Notes under the pieces: generated by a model
Databases searched by the model: none
Told to the model about the DNA's origin: nothing
What the model saw: the letters and a program-made list of their open reading frames with translations, nothing else
Shown here: positions 5,886 through 10,710 of the stretch, one piece after another
Numbering within the stretch: position 1 is the stretch's first letter
How the letters are laid out: every line of letters starts with the position of its first letter
Position numbers and translations under genes: made by a program
IMG/VR virus record: IMGVR_UViG_3300009610_000995
Location: 1-20,167 of that record
DNA from: a virus
Direction: 5' to 3' (one strand)
Length of the DNA stretch: 20,167 nt

Positions 5886-5939
5886 AGCCTGATCTTCAGA
5901 CCACGGAGGCTATCCCGTGATGACGCCCGTAGGCGTTTC
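5886..5939 (-). ncRNA. hammerhead ribozyme (type II), copy B
   Basis: Minus-strand order: GAAA (5939-5936); stem III CGCC/GGCG (5935-5932 with 5927-5924) capped by TACG, a UNCG-type tetraloop; T5923 paired to A5936; cleavage-site C at 5922; stem I ATCACGG/CCGTGGT (5921-5915 with 5906-5900) with loop GATAGCCT; CTGAAGA (5899-5893); then TCAGGCT. AGGCT (5890-5886) complements AGCCT of the stem-I loop. Stem II next to the core is weak. It begins six bases after the stop of the 73-aa gene and ends beside the AAGGGA ribosome binding site of the Gp88-like gene. Cleavage is predicted between 5922 and 5921. Confidence 0.84.
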
Positions 5940-5944
5940 ACTCC

Positions 5945-6166
5945 CTATAACGCCCGGTACCGTGCCGCAAAATGCATCTCCAAACGCAACAACGGTCCAT
6001 ACGCTTCCACGTCTATTCCCGGCTCTGCCTTCGCTTCCCGGATCAGTGAAAGCATCCACATCAGCGCCTTCTTCTCATCCATAACCTTCGCTCCCGTCTC
6101 CGCTTGCCACGCCTTCAGCAGCCCTTCCCTCGTCAACGTCGCCTTCATCCAAAATGCCTTGTTCAT
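5945..6166 (-). CDS. hypothetical 73-aa protein
   Basis: This 73-residue protein is largely helical: MNKAFWMKATLTREGLLKAW, then MDEKKALMWMLSLIREAKAE (about residues 29-48), an acidic loop (PGIDVEAYGP) and a final helix LLRLEMHFAARYRAL. No cysteines, signal peptide or membrane segment. I do not recognise it. The ATG at 6166 follows AGGGAACACACACAA, the canonical leftward leader. It is bracketed by two hammerhead elements (copies A and B), so self-cleavage at both would release it as its own monocistronic RNA. Confidence 0.72.
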   Translation of the reverse strand: MNKAFWMKATLTREGLLKAWQAETGAKVMDEKKALMWMLSLIREAKAEPGIDVEAYGPLLRLEMHFAARYRAL

Positions 6167-6184
6167 TTGTGTGTGTTCCCTATC

Positions 6185-6238
6185 AGCCTGATCTTCAGTG
6201 CACAGAGGCTATCCTGCGCAGACGCCCAAAGGCGTTTC
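6185..6238 (-). ncRNA. hammerhead ribozyme (type II), copy A
   Basis: Minus-strand order: GAAA (6238-6235), starting one base after the upstream stop; stem III CGCC/GGCG (6234-6231 with 6226-6223) with loop TTTG; T6222 paired to A6235; cleavage-site C at 6221; stem I TGCGCAG/CTGTGCA (6220-6214 with 6205-6199) with loop GATAGCCT; CTGAAGA (6198-6192); then TCAGGCT. AGGCT (6189-6185) complements AGCCT in the stem-I loop (6210-6206). Stem I differs from copy B but stays paired. TCAGGC could alternatively pair with GCCTGA in the end of the upstream gene. Cleavage is predicted between 6221 and 6220. Confidence 0.84.
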
Positions 6239-6239
6239 A

Positions 6240-6458
6240 CTATTCAGGCAACTCCAATCCACGCGCGTCGAGCATCTCCTGCAACGGCATCTCCTGCTGA
6301 AACTCCTCTGCCTTCAACTCCACGCGCGTCCCATATACCGCCTCTAGTTCTATCTCCAACTCCGCCGTCGCCGCCCACAACGCCTCTTGCGCTTCCGCCG
6401 CTATCCTCAGCAATTCGTATGCTTTCGTCAATCGCTTGTCATGTGCTGTGTTGTTCAT
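6240..6458 (-). CDS. hypothetical 72-aa helical protein
   Basis: This 72-residue protein appears wholly helical and acidic: MNNTAHDKRLTKAYELLRIA, then alanine/glutamate-rich repeats (EAQEALWAATAELEIELEAV, about residues 22-41), and a C-terminal EFQQEMPLQEMLDARGLEL. It could form a coiled coil. No family is recognised. It is the first gene of the leftward operon starting from the promoter at 6465-6493. No Shine-Dalgarno site precedes the ATG at 6458, and the -10 box ends only six bases upstream, so translation from a leaderless mRNA is likely. Its stop codon is immediately followed by hammerhead copy A. Confidence 0.7.
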   Translation of the reverse strand: MNNTAHDKRLTKAYELLRIAAEAQEALWAATAELEIELEAVYGTRVELKAEEFQQEMPLQEMLDARGLELPE

Positions 6459-6464
6459 ATTCAG

Positions 6465-6493
6465 ATAGTAACTTGAACCTCTATCTAGAACAA
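6465..6493 (-). promoter_or_regulatory. promoter TTGTTC-17-TACTAT, leaderless
   Basis: On the minus strand TTGTTC (6493-6488) and TACTAT (6470-6465) are 17 bases apart. The predicted transcription start coincides with the ATG at 6458. An operator palindrome TCTATCTAGA (6480-6489) overlaps the -35 end and spacer, as in the two other leftward operator promoters. Confidence 0.66.
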
Positions 6494-6526
6494 TAGGACT
6501 TAGGTACTGTTTTGAGATTACCTACA
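6480..6526. promoter_or_regulatory. operator cluster, third copy
   Basis: TCTATCTAGA (6480-6489) is followed 19 bases later by CTTAGGTACT (6499-6508, core TAGGTA kept) and 18 bases later by ATTACCTACA (6517-6526, the inverted form of the core). The 19-base first step matches the clusters at 712, 1834 and 9967. The outer sites are weaker than in the other clusters. Confidence 0.55.
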
Positions 6527-6774
6527 AGTTGCTACGATCGCAAAGATTCGTAGCACACTTTCACTGCCTTTGGTCTGCGACCGACCGCTCCTTCGCCGGG
6601 TATTTCAGGCCAATGCCACAGCTCACAGCTCGTTTCGTGGGCAAAGGAGCCTACCACAGGGGGAAGATGCGCCAATGCCTGCGCGCAGCGCAGCCTTTGG
6701 TGCAATCGATGCTCGTATGCCGCAGCCGTTGAGGGCTCTCGAGGGCTGCGAGGCCGGCAATCGCACAGCGCCTG

Positions 6775-6786
6775 GCTTGCCGATTA
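6775..6786. repeat. dispersed 12-bp repeat, copy 4
   Basis: GCTTGCCGATTA on the plus strand inside the non-coding divergent region, the only copy outside the leftward gene block. Confidence 0.7.
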
Positions 6787-6903
6787 CAGGCATGCATTGC
6801 ATGCAGCCGGCATGCGAACAAGGGCCGGGGCACCCCCATGCCGGGGGGGCGGTGTGGTTTCAGTTAGGCTCGGAGCGAAATCTGTCGGGTATTTTGGAAT
6901 AGT

Positions 6904-6921
6904 GATTCACGTAGGTGAATC
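6904..6921. promoter_or_regulatory. palindromic operator candidate GATTCAC-N4-GTGAATC
   Basis: A perfect 7-bp inverted repeat with a 4-base centre lies 36 bases upstream of the first rightward gene. Its sequence is unrelated to the TCTANNTAGA sites, so it may bind a different regulator. No clear -35/-10 pair could be placed around it. Confidence 0.45.
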
Positions 6922-6956
6922 GGTTAGGTTGTGGAAAAGAGTAAGATGGGGGCGAT

Positions 6957-7148
6957 ATGGGGCCTTTGTATCTGATACGAAGAGGGGAAAAAGCGCGGCC
7001 GATGTGTGTAGGGTGCAAGAAGGCTGGGGATGAGGGGGTAGTAGTGACAGCGGGGCGTGTGCACATCTGCAAGGCGTGCAAAGGGAAGCTGAACCGAGGG
7101 GAAGGGCTGTATGTGGATCAGGAGTACGTGAAGCGGTGGGCAATGTAG
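6957..7148 (+). CDS. small four-cysteine zinc-ribbon protein
   Basis: This 63-residue protein has a CVGC pair (about residues 17-20) and a CKAC pair (about 39-42) separated by a GVVVTAGRVHI strand, the spacing of a small ClpX-type or RecR-like zinc ribbon. It ends in a basic, helical tail (YVDQEYVKRWAM). Such modules bind nucleic acid or act as protein adaptors. The start is uncertain: ATG 6957 has a G-rich upstream stretch, while ATG 7002 directly before CVGC would give a 48-residue protein. It heads the short rightward module that also includes the winged-helix protein. Confidence 0.58.
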   Translation: MGPLYLIRRGEKARPMCVGCKKAGDEGVVVTAGRVHICKACKGKLNRGEGLYVDQEYVKRWAM

Positions 7149-7160
7149 TAATGTCTATAC

Positions 7161-7565
7161 GTGAACGGAAAAACCGATCAGTCTGTGAACGGAAATTCCG
7201 TTCAGTCGAAGAGGTACGCGCGGATCCCTGCGACGGTCCTGCATGACGTGGAACTGAGTATAGGGGCGAAGCTGGTGTATGCGGAGATTGCGCTGCACGT
7301 ATGGCAAGGATCAGCGGCATGGGTAGGGCAGAGGCGGCTGGCGAAACAGTTGGGGTTTCACCAGGAGACGGTGTTGCTGGCGATCCGGGAATTAGCAGCG
7401 CGGGGGCACCTGAAGGTAAGCGGGGAGGGGAAGGCGCGGCGGACGTACGTGCTGTTGTCGCCGGTATTCTCGCAAAAGCAGGGGCAGGAGACGGTGATTG
7501 TGTCGGCGCCGGGTGGGGCTCGCCGGATGGTGAGTGTGGATTTGGAGCGGGAGAAGGTGGGATGA
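7161..7565 (+). CDS. winged-helix (HTH_36-like) DNA-binding protein
   Basis: This 134-residue protein has a helix-turn-helix domain of the kind found at the N-terminus of phage and plasmid replication initiators and some regulators: YARIPATVLHDVELSIGAKLVYAEI (start of domain, about residue 19), then WVGQRRLAKQLGFHQETVLLAIRELAARGHLKV (about 54-86), with the recognition helix near HQETVLLAIRELA. The C-terminal part lacks a recognisable domain. The GTG start at 7161 sits inside a palindromic DNA repeat (7162-7204), so the protein may bind its own gene start, as replication initiators or autorepressors do. Its stop overlaps the next ATG (ATGA). Confidence 0.78.
   Translation: MNGKTDQSVNGNSVQSKRYARIPATVLHDVELSIGAKLVYAEIALHVWQGSAAWVGQRRLAKQLGFHQETVLLAIRELAARGHLKVSGEGKARRTYVLLSPVFSQKQGQETVIVSAPGGARRMVSVDLEREKVG
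7162..7204. repeat. tandem palindromic iterons at the 5' end of the HTH gene
   Basis: Two units start with TGAACGGAA, 24 bases apart. The second is a perfect 19-base palindrome, TGAACGGAA-A-TTCCGTTCA (7186-7204). The first (7162-7180) has the same left arm and a CCGATCA right arm with one change. Both are followed by GTC. They encode a repeated VNG in the protein. Confidence 0.62.
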
Positions 7566-7765
7566 AGCTGCCGGATTTGCGGGAAGCGTTTCTCGACGGG
7601 AAGACGAAGCTGCGGCGGTCGAGCTGGGAGAGTGGGCGGTATATCTGGGCGCCTCCGCTGCCCAATGTGGCGGTGCTCGATTCGTCGACGGGGACGAAGT
7701 GGATTTCGAATCTTGATGATGGGGATCACGAGGCGGAGGACTGGGAAGTTCTCGAGGTGGTGTGA
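7562..7765 (+). CDS. DUF2829 protein, possible Tad2-like anti-Thoeris factor
   Basis: This 67-residue protein matches the short DUF2829 pattern: an N-terminal LREAFLDGKTKLRRSSWESG (about residues 6-25; the usual EAL-lk-GkkvaR--W), a central strand region (AVLDSSTGTKWI) and the closing HEAEDWEVLEV (about 56-66). Some DUF2829 proteins of phages, named Tad2, bind the cyclic ADP-ribose-type signal of the Thoeris defence system and so block it. Whether this copy keeps that activity cannot be seen; it is shorter than typical members. The ATG overlaps the stop of the HTH gene (ATGA), so the two are co-expressed early-type genes. Confidence 0.7.
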   Translation: MKLPDLREAFLDGKTKLRRSSWESGRYIWAPPLPNVAVLDSSTGTKWISNLDDGDHEAEDWEVLEVV

Positions 7766-7825
7766 TAGGCTGAAGCCGTCAGACTGGTTTGGTTGGAACT
7801 TCTAGCAGAGCCATATGCATCGGGG

Positions 7826-7850
7826 GCCGCGGTGAATCAGACATCGCGGC
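7826..7850 (+). terminator. possible terminator hairpin
   Basis: A 6-bp perfect stem GCCGCG/CGCGGC with a 13-base loop is followed by TCTTGGTGTTT. It lies 61 bases after the DUF2829 gene. The T-rich tail is interrupted, so termination is uncertain. Confidence 0.35.
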
Positions 7851-7903
7851 TCTTGGTGTTTATGCCATAATCAGGAACGTTAGTCATTTGTGTATGTGTT
7901 CCC

Positions 7904-7934
7904 GTGGCGCCGGCAGATCCCACTCCGGCGCCAC
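7904..7934. other. 10-bp perfect inverted repeat
   Basis: GTGGCGCCGG and CCGGCGCCAC are separated by 11 bases. The hairpin ends eight bases before the ATG at 7943. On the minus strand it directly precedes an orphan copy of the AC-rich leader. Either a terminator relic or a translation-control hairpin is possible. Confidence 0.5.
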
Positions 7935-7942
7935 AAATATTT

Positions 7943-8161
7943 ATGCTCACTTCCCTCAAATGCCCGATGTGCCGAGCCTCCAGCGTCTCACTATGTGAGA
8001 CGGGGGAATGGCTGTGCGTTCATTGCGGCTGCTGCGGGATTGCCGGCGTTGCCACCGGGAAGGTGTTCTCGATCCGGGAGCGGCGGAGCGTGCGGATGAT
8101 GGCCCAGGTTCCCAGGAAACCGGCGGCGGCTGAAACGGTCGCCCCTCCGCCGGCATCTTAA
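7943..8161 (+). CDS. 72-aa zinc-binding protein
   Basis: This 72-residue protein begins MLTSLKCPMCRASSVSLCET and continues WLCVHCGCCGIAG, giving a CPMC/CVHCGC four-cysteine zinc ribbon with extra cysteines (about residues 7-32). The rest is basic and proline/alanine-rich with no recognisable domain. It may bind nucleic acid. The start was placed at ATG 7943 just before the first cysteine pair; a GTG at 7904 would lengthen it but that sequence forms the inverted repeat. No good Shine-Dalgarno site is seen, so expression is uncertain. It ends 96 bases from the convergent intein-containing gene. Confidence 0.55.
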   Translation: MLTSLKCPMCRASSVSLCETGEWLCVHCGCCGIAGVATGKVFSIRERRSVRMMAQVPRKPAAAETVAPPPAS

Positions 8162-8257
8162 GGCCAGGGCGCAGCGGCCGCAGACCGAGCAAGGGTTTTG
8201 TTATCCAACCTGTGGATTCCCGTTGCGCCCACTGATAGCACCGCGATAGCAGTGATA

Positions 8258-9964
8258 TCACTCCCCGGCGATCTTCTCTTCGGCGAACTGGCAGAAGAAC
8301 GAGCAGGAGAAGTTCAGCTCGCCCCCGCGTTTGCCGGGTCCGGGCGGCAATTCGGCGAGGCTCATCCGCTCGCCTTCCCGTGGCCCCGAGCGGTGCTGCA
8401 GGAAGTAGGCGCCTTCGCCGATCTCTTCCTGGATCTTCTTCACCGCGGCAAAGCGTTCCGGGAAATCGGCGCGGATGGCCTGCCAGTAGGACTGGCCGCC
8501 CTTGGGGCAGCCGAGGCAATTGCCGGTGAGGATGTTGCCTTCGAGCGTAAAGGCTTGCCCCTCCGGCACCACCGCGCAGAACACCTCTTCGACCCGCTCG
8601 GTTGGTTCCACCGATACCACGATCCACGGATGCGGCTCGCGCGGGTTCGACCACAGGAAGCGCCGCCGGTGCTCTTCGATGAGAAAGAAATCCTCGCGCA
8701 GGGTGTCTCCGATCAACGAGAGCGAGTAGAGCGCCGACTCCTCGCGCCCGGCAAAGCCGCGCCGCATCACCTTCCGGATGGAGTTGACGCCGATCCCCAA
8801 GCGAATGGCCACGTTCCGCGCGAATTCCACATGCGTGTAGTTAGCCGAGGATAGGGTGTAATCTCCTCGCTCGGACACGCAGCCATCGGCGGCGAAGTAT
8901 CCAGCTAGCCACCCGTATAGGTAGCTCTGGCACTCCTCGAGCGGGGGTAGATCCTTCCAGTGCCTCGGCAGATCCTTCACCTCGATCCCAGCTTGGGAGG
9001 GACGAGTGGGGCTGAGTGGAAAGTAGCGGAGGAGTTCGCGGTCCTTCTCGCCGCACAGGACCACCGTCCCGGCCGTATTCAACGTACTCTGGCGCGAGCC
9101 GTCCCCGAAGACGATCCCTTGGGCAATCCCGAAGGCCGAGGGCCGCACGCGCGCTCCTAGGCGGCCGAACACGCTCCGCAGCCGGTCGCCCGGTCTCAGT
9201 TCCTCGGTAGTGCGCTCGAGTTTGGCCGCGTGCACGTACTGCTTGACGAACCAGCGATGGCCCGCCGTAGCGAAGATGACCTTCTCGGTAGAGTTGCGCC
9301 GAACAGACAGTTTCATCAACGGCTGCTCGCCGAAGGAGTGGATCGAGGCTTCTTCCCACCCGCCCCCGGCTCCCCGCACTCGCACGGTCTCCCCCACGGC
9401 AGCGCCCAGCGTCCGGACCCCCATGTCCGTCAGGAATTCGGTGTCGCCCGAAAAACAATTCGCATTGTCGTAGCCGAGTTCGTACATGATGGGGATGCGG
9501 AGGCCGGCGCGCTCCACGATGGCGAGGCAATCGCCTTTGTCTAAGCCCTCCTCGATCAGCGGCGCCCGGAATGTCTCATCCGGGTAAAGGTCTTGGAGAT
9601 TCGAGAAGCGGTCTTCTTCCTCGCGCGTGAAGCCGAATACCGACACGTCGCCCGGCAACATGATCTTTTTGAGCAGCTTGCGCTTCAGCTCCTGCGAGCA
9701 CGGCGCCCCGTTCGGCCCCTTGATGTAGCGCTTCCTCTTCCACACCTCGTCGGTCGACGCTCCGTAGGTTTCGTCCCGCAGCACCGTCACAGGGTGGCCA
9801 AACCAGGTTTCGCAGTCGGCGAGGAACCGCCGGTTGTCCGGGTGCTCCTCCACGAGGAACGCATTCACGATCACCACGTCATTGTGATCCTGTTCGGCTA
9901 GGATCAGTTTAGTCGCCACCGCCGAGGCCGCGCCGCACGAGAACTGGCATACGTACCTGGACAT
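8258..9964 (-). CDS. PAPS reductase-like protein containing an intein
   Basis: This 568-residue precursor is a phage PAPS-reductase-like PP-loop protein split by an intein. The N-extein (1-169) has the loop QFSCGAASAVATKL (7-20), EEHPDNRRFLADC (39-51), KGPNGAPCSQELK (82-94) and ends GYDNAN. The intein spans C170 to N482. The C-extein (483-568) starts CLGCPKGGQSYW and ends near CSFFC. Splicing would join GYDNAN to CLGC and give a 255-residue enzyme of normal length for the family; the insertion sits exactly at the conserved cysteine pair. Substrate unknown. The ATG at 9964 has AGGTGG about 11 bases upstream and faces a divergent promoter carrying an operator palindrome. Confidence 0.9.
   Translation of the reverse strand: MSRYVCQFSCGAASAVATKLILAEQDHNDVVIVNAFLVEEHPDNRRFLADCETWFGHPVTVLRDETYGASTDEVWKRKRYIKGPNGAPCSQELKRKLLKKIMLPGDVSVFGFTREEEDRFSNLQDLYPDETFRAPLIEEGLDKGDCLAIVERAGLRIPIMYELGYDNANCFSGDTEFLTDMGVRTLGAAVGETVRVRGAGGGWEEASIHSFGEQPLMKLSVRRNSTEKVIFATAGHRWFVKQYVHAAKLERTTEELRPGDRLRSVFGRLGARVRPSAFGIAQGIVFGDGSRQSTLNTAGTVVLCGEKDRELLRYFPLSPTRPSQAGIEVKDLPRHWKDLPPLEECQSYLYGWLAGYFAADGCVSERGDYTLSSANYTHVEFARNVAIRLGIGVNSIRKVMRRGFAGREESALYSLSLIGDTLREDFFLIEEHRRRFLWSNPREPHPWIVVSVEPTERVEEVFCAVVPEGQAFTLEGNILTGNCLGCPKGGQSYWQAIRADFPERFAAVKKIQEEIGEGAYFLQHRSGPREGERMSLAELPPGPGKRGGELNFSCSFFCQFAEEKIAGE
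8519..9457 (-). mobile_element. LAGLIDADG homing-endonuclease intein (313 aa)
   Basis: The intein begins CFSGDTEFLTD (block A, catalytic C170) and has the block B motif ATAGHRWF (TxxH, residues 232-239). Two LAGLIDADG-type motifs follow, IAQGIVFGDGS (280-290) and LYGWLAGYFAADG (349-361). It ends VVPEGQAFTLEGNILTGN followed by the +1 Cys. The terminal Asn (N482) is present but the usual penultimate His is Gly. Splice residues C1, TxxH, N and +1 Cys are all in place, so splicing is plausible. The endonuclease motifs look intact, which suggests it is still able to home. Confidence 0.9.
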
Positions 9965-9986
9965 ACTCTAGTTTACCACCTATACT
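9958..9986 (+). promoter_or_regulatory. promoter TGGACA-17-TATACT, near-leaderless
   Basis: TGGACA (9958-9963) and TATACT (9981-9986) are 17 bases apart on the plus strand. Eight bases follow before the ATG at 9995, so the transcript would start at or next to the start codon. It drives the rightward late block. The same 30 bases separate it from the divergent ATG at 9964. Confidence 0.62.
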
Positions 9987-9995
9987 CTAGGTAGA
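9967..9995. promoter_or_regulatory. operator pair at the divergent 9964/9995 promoter
   Basis: TCTAGGTAGA (9986-9995) abuts the -10 box and ends on the A of the ATG; a degenerate TCTAGTTTAC (9967-9976) lies 19 bases before it. The 19-base step matches the three leftward clusters, so the same protein probably controls both directions here. Confidence 0.6.
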
Positions 9996-10495
9996 TGCCT
10001 GATCCAGTCAACGGGGATGAATCCCCCGCCAAGAAATCCCACAAGCGCGTCAGCCTTTCGAACTCCTGGAACACCGAAACCGGCACGCTTCGGATCGAGT
10101 GGCGCGACCATCAGGAAACCGTCTTCAACCTCGGCGAGCTGCCGCAGGCCATCGTCAATGACCTTTGTTATCATGGACTTCTGGCGAGGATTCAGCAGGC
10201 ATATGTTTCCGCCGCCGGTTCCCCGCCCGCGGCGCGGGACCGCGCACACAAGCTTTGGGAAAGCCTGAAGTCGGGCGACTGGGGCTTGAGCCGCGGGGAG
10301 AAATCCTACAGCATCGTGGTGCAGGCCCTGGCCGTCCTATTGAAAATCTCAGAAGGCGAGGCGCAGGCGCGCTTTCACTCGCTCTCTGCCGACAAGCGCA
10401 AGGAAGTGGCGAGCCGGAGTGACGTGGTGGCCCAGGTCGCCAAGCTCAAAGCCAAGGCCAATCCCCTCCAAAGCTTAGACTCGATTTTGAAGTGA
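9995..10495 (+). CDS. hypothetical 166-aa phage protein
   Basis: This 166-residue protein has a beta-rich start (TGTLRIEWRDHQETVFNLGELP, about residues 29-50 in pieces), then a helical centre (YHGLLARIQQAYVSAAG) and a helical, basic C-terminus with DKRKEVASRSDVVAQVAKLKAKA. It resembles a widespread phage protein type with a short beta segment, a GDW/GLSRG loop and a C-terminal helix of repeated K and A, but I know no function for that type. It is the first gene after the operator-controlled promoter, without a Shine-Dalgarno site. The next gene starts one base after its stop. Confidence 0.72.
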   Translation: MPDPVNGDESPAKKSHKRVSLSNSWNTETGTLRIEWRDHQETVFNLGELPQAIVNDLCYHGLLARIQQAYVSAAGSPPAARDRAHKLWESLKSGDWGLSRGEKSYSIVVQALAVLLKISEGEAQARFHSLSADKRKEVASRSDVVAQVAKLKAKANPLQSLDSILK

Positions 10496-10496
10496 C

Positions 10497-10697
10497 ATGG
10501 AAAATCCCCTCGCCGGATTGTCGAAAGCCGATGTCGACCGCAAGCTCTTCTACGAAGGCGACTCGTTCCGGTTGCAATATCTGCTCTATGCGCTCGGCCA
10601 CTCGATGACGTGGGAAGAGATCGACCGAGCCATTTACCGGGAAGTGGAGAAGCAAGCCCTCGGCCGCCGCCGCGGCCTGTTCACCAGTTCGAAATAA
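10497..10697 (+). CDS. hypothetical 66-aa protein
   Basis: This 66-residue protein begins MENPLAGLSKADVDRKLFYEG and looks helical throughout, with a WEEIDRAIYREVEKQALGRRRG end. No cysteines or membrane segment. I do not recognise it. It begins one base after the stop of the 166-aa gene, so it is probably coupled to it. The short length, helical content and basic tail would fit a small DNA-binding or adaptor protein, but this is a guess. Confidence 0.65.
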   Translation: MENPLAGLSKADVDRKLFYEGDSFRLQYLLYALGHSMTWEEIDRAIYREVEKQALGRRRGLFTSSK

Positions 10698-10710
10698 ACC
10701 AGGAGTAATC

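Larger units (their letters stand above)
6527..6956. other. non-coding divergent control region
   Basis: About 430 bases between divergent leftward and rightward gene sets hold no convincing gene: the open frames lack ribosome sites and have unlikely compositions. Structures seen are a 7-bp inverted repeat GCTACGA/TCGTAGC (6531-6554), the fourth copy of the 12-base repeat (6775-6786), a 15-base palindrome centred on 6797 (6790-6804), an 8-bp inverted repeat CCGGCATG/CATGCCGG (6807-6844) and the operator-like palindrome at 6904-6921. The density of palindromes would suit an origin of replication or a lysis-lysogeny style switch, but no repressor gene is seen beside it. Confidence 0.5.

Noticed and set aside
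3326-6786. CRISPR-like repeats
   Set aside because: The 12-bp copies are not evenly spaced and lack spacer-sized intervals.
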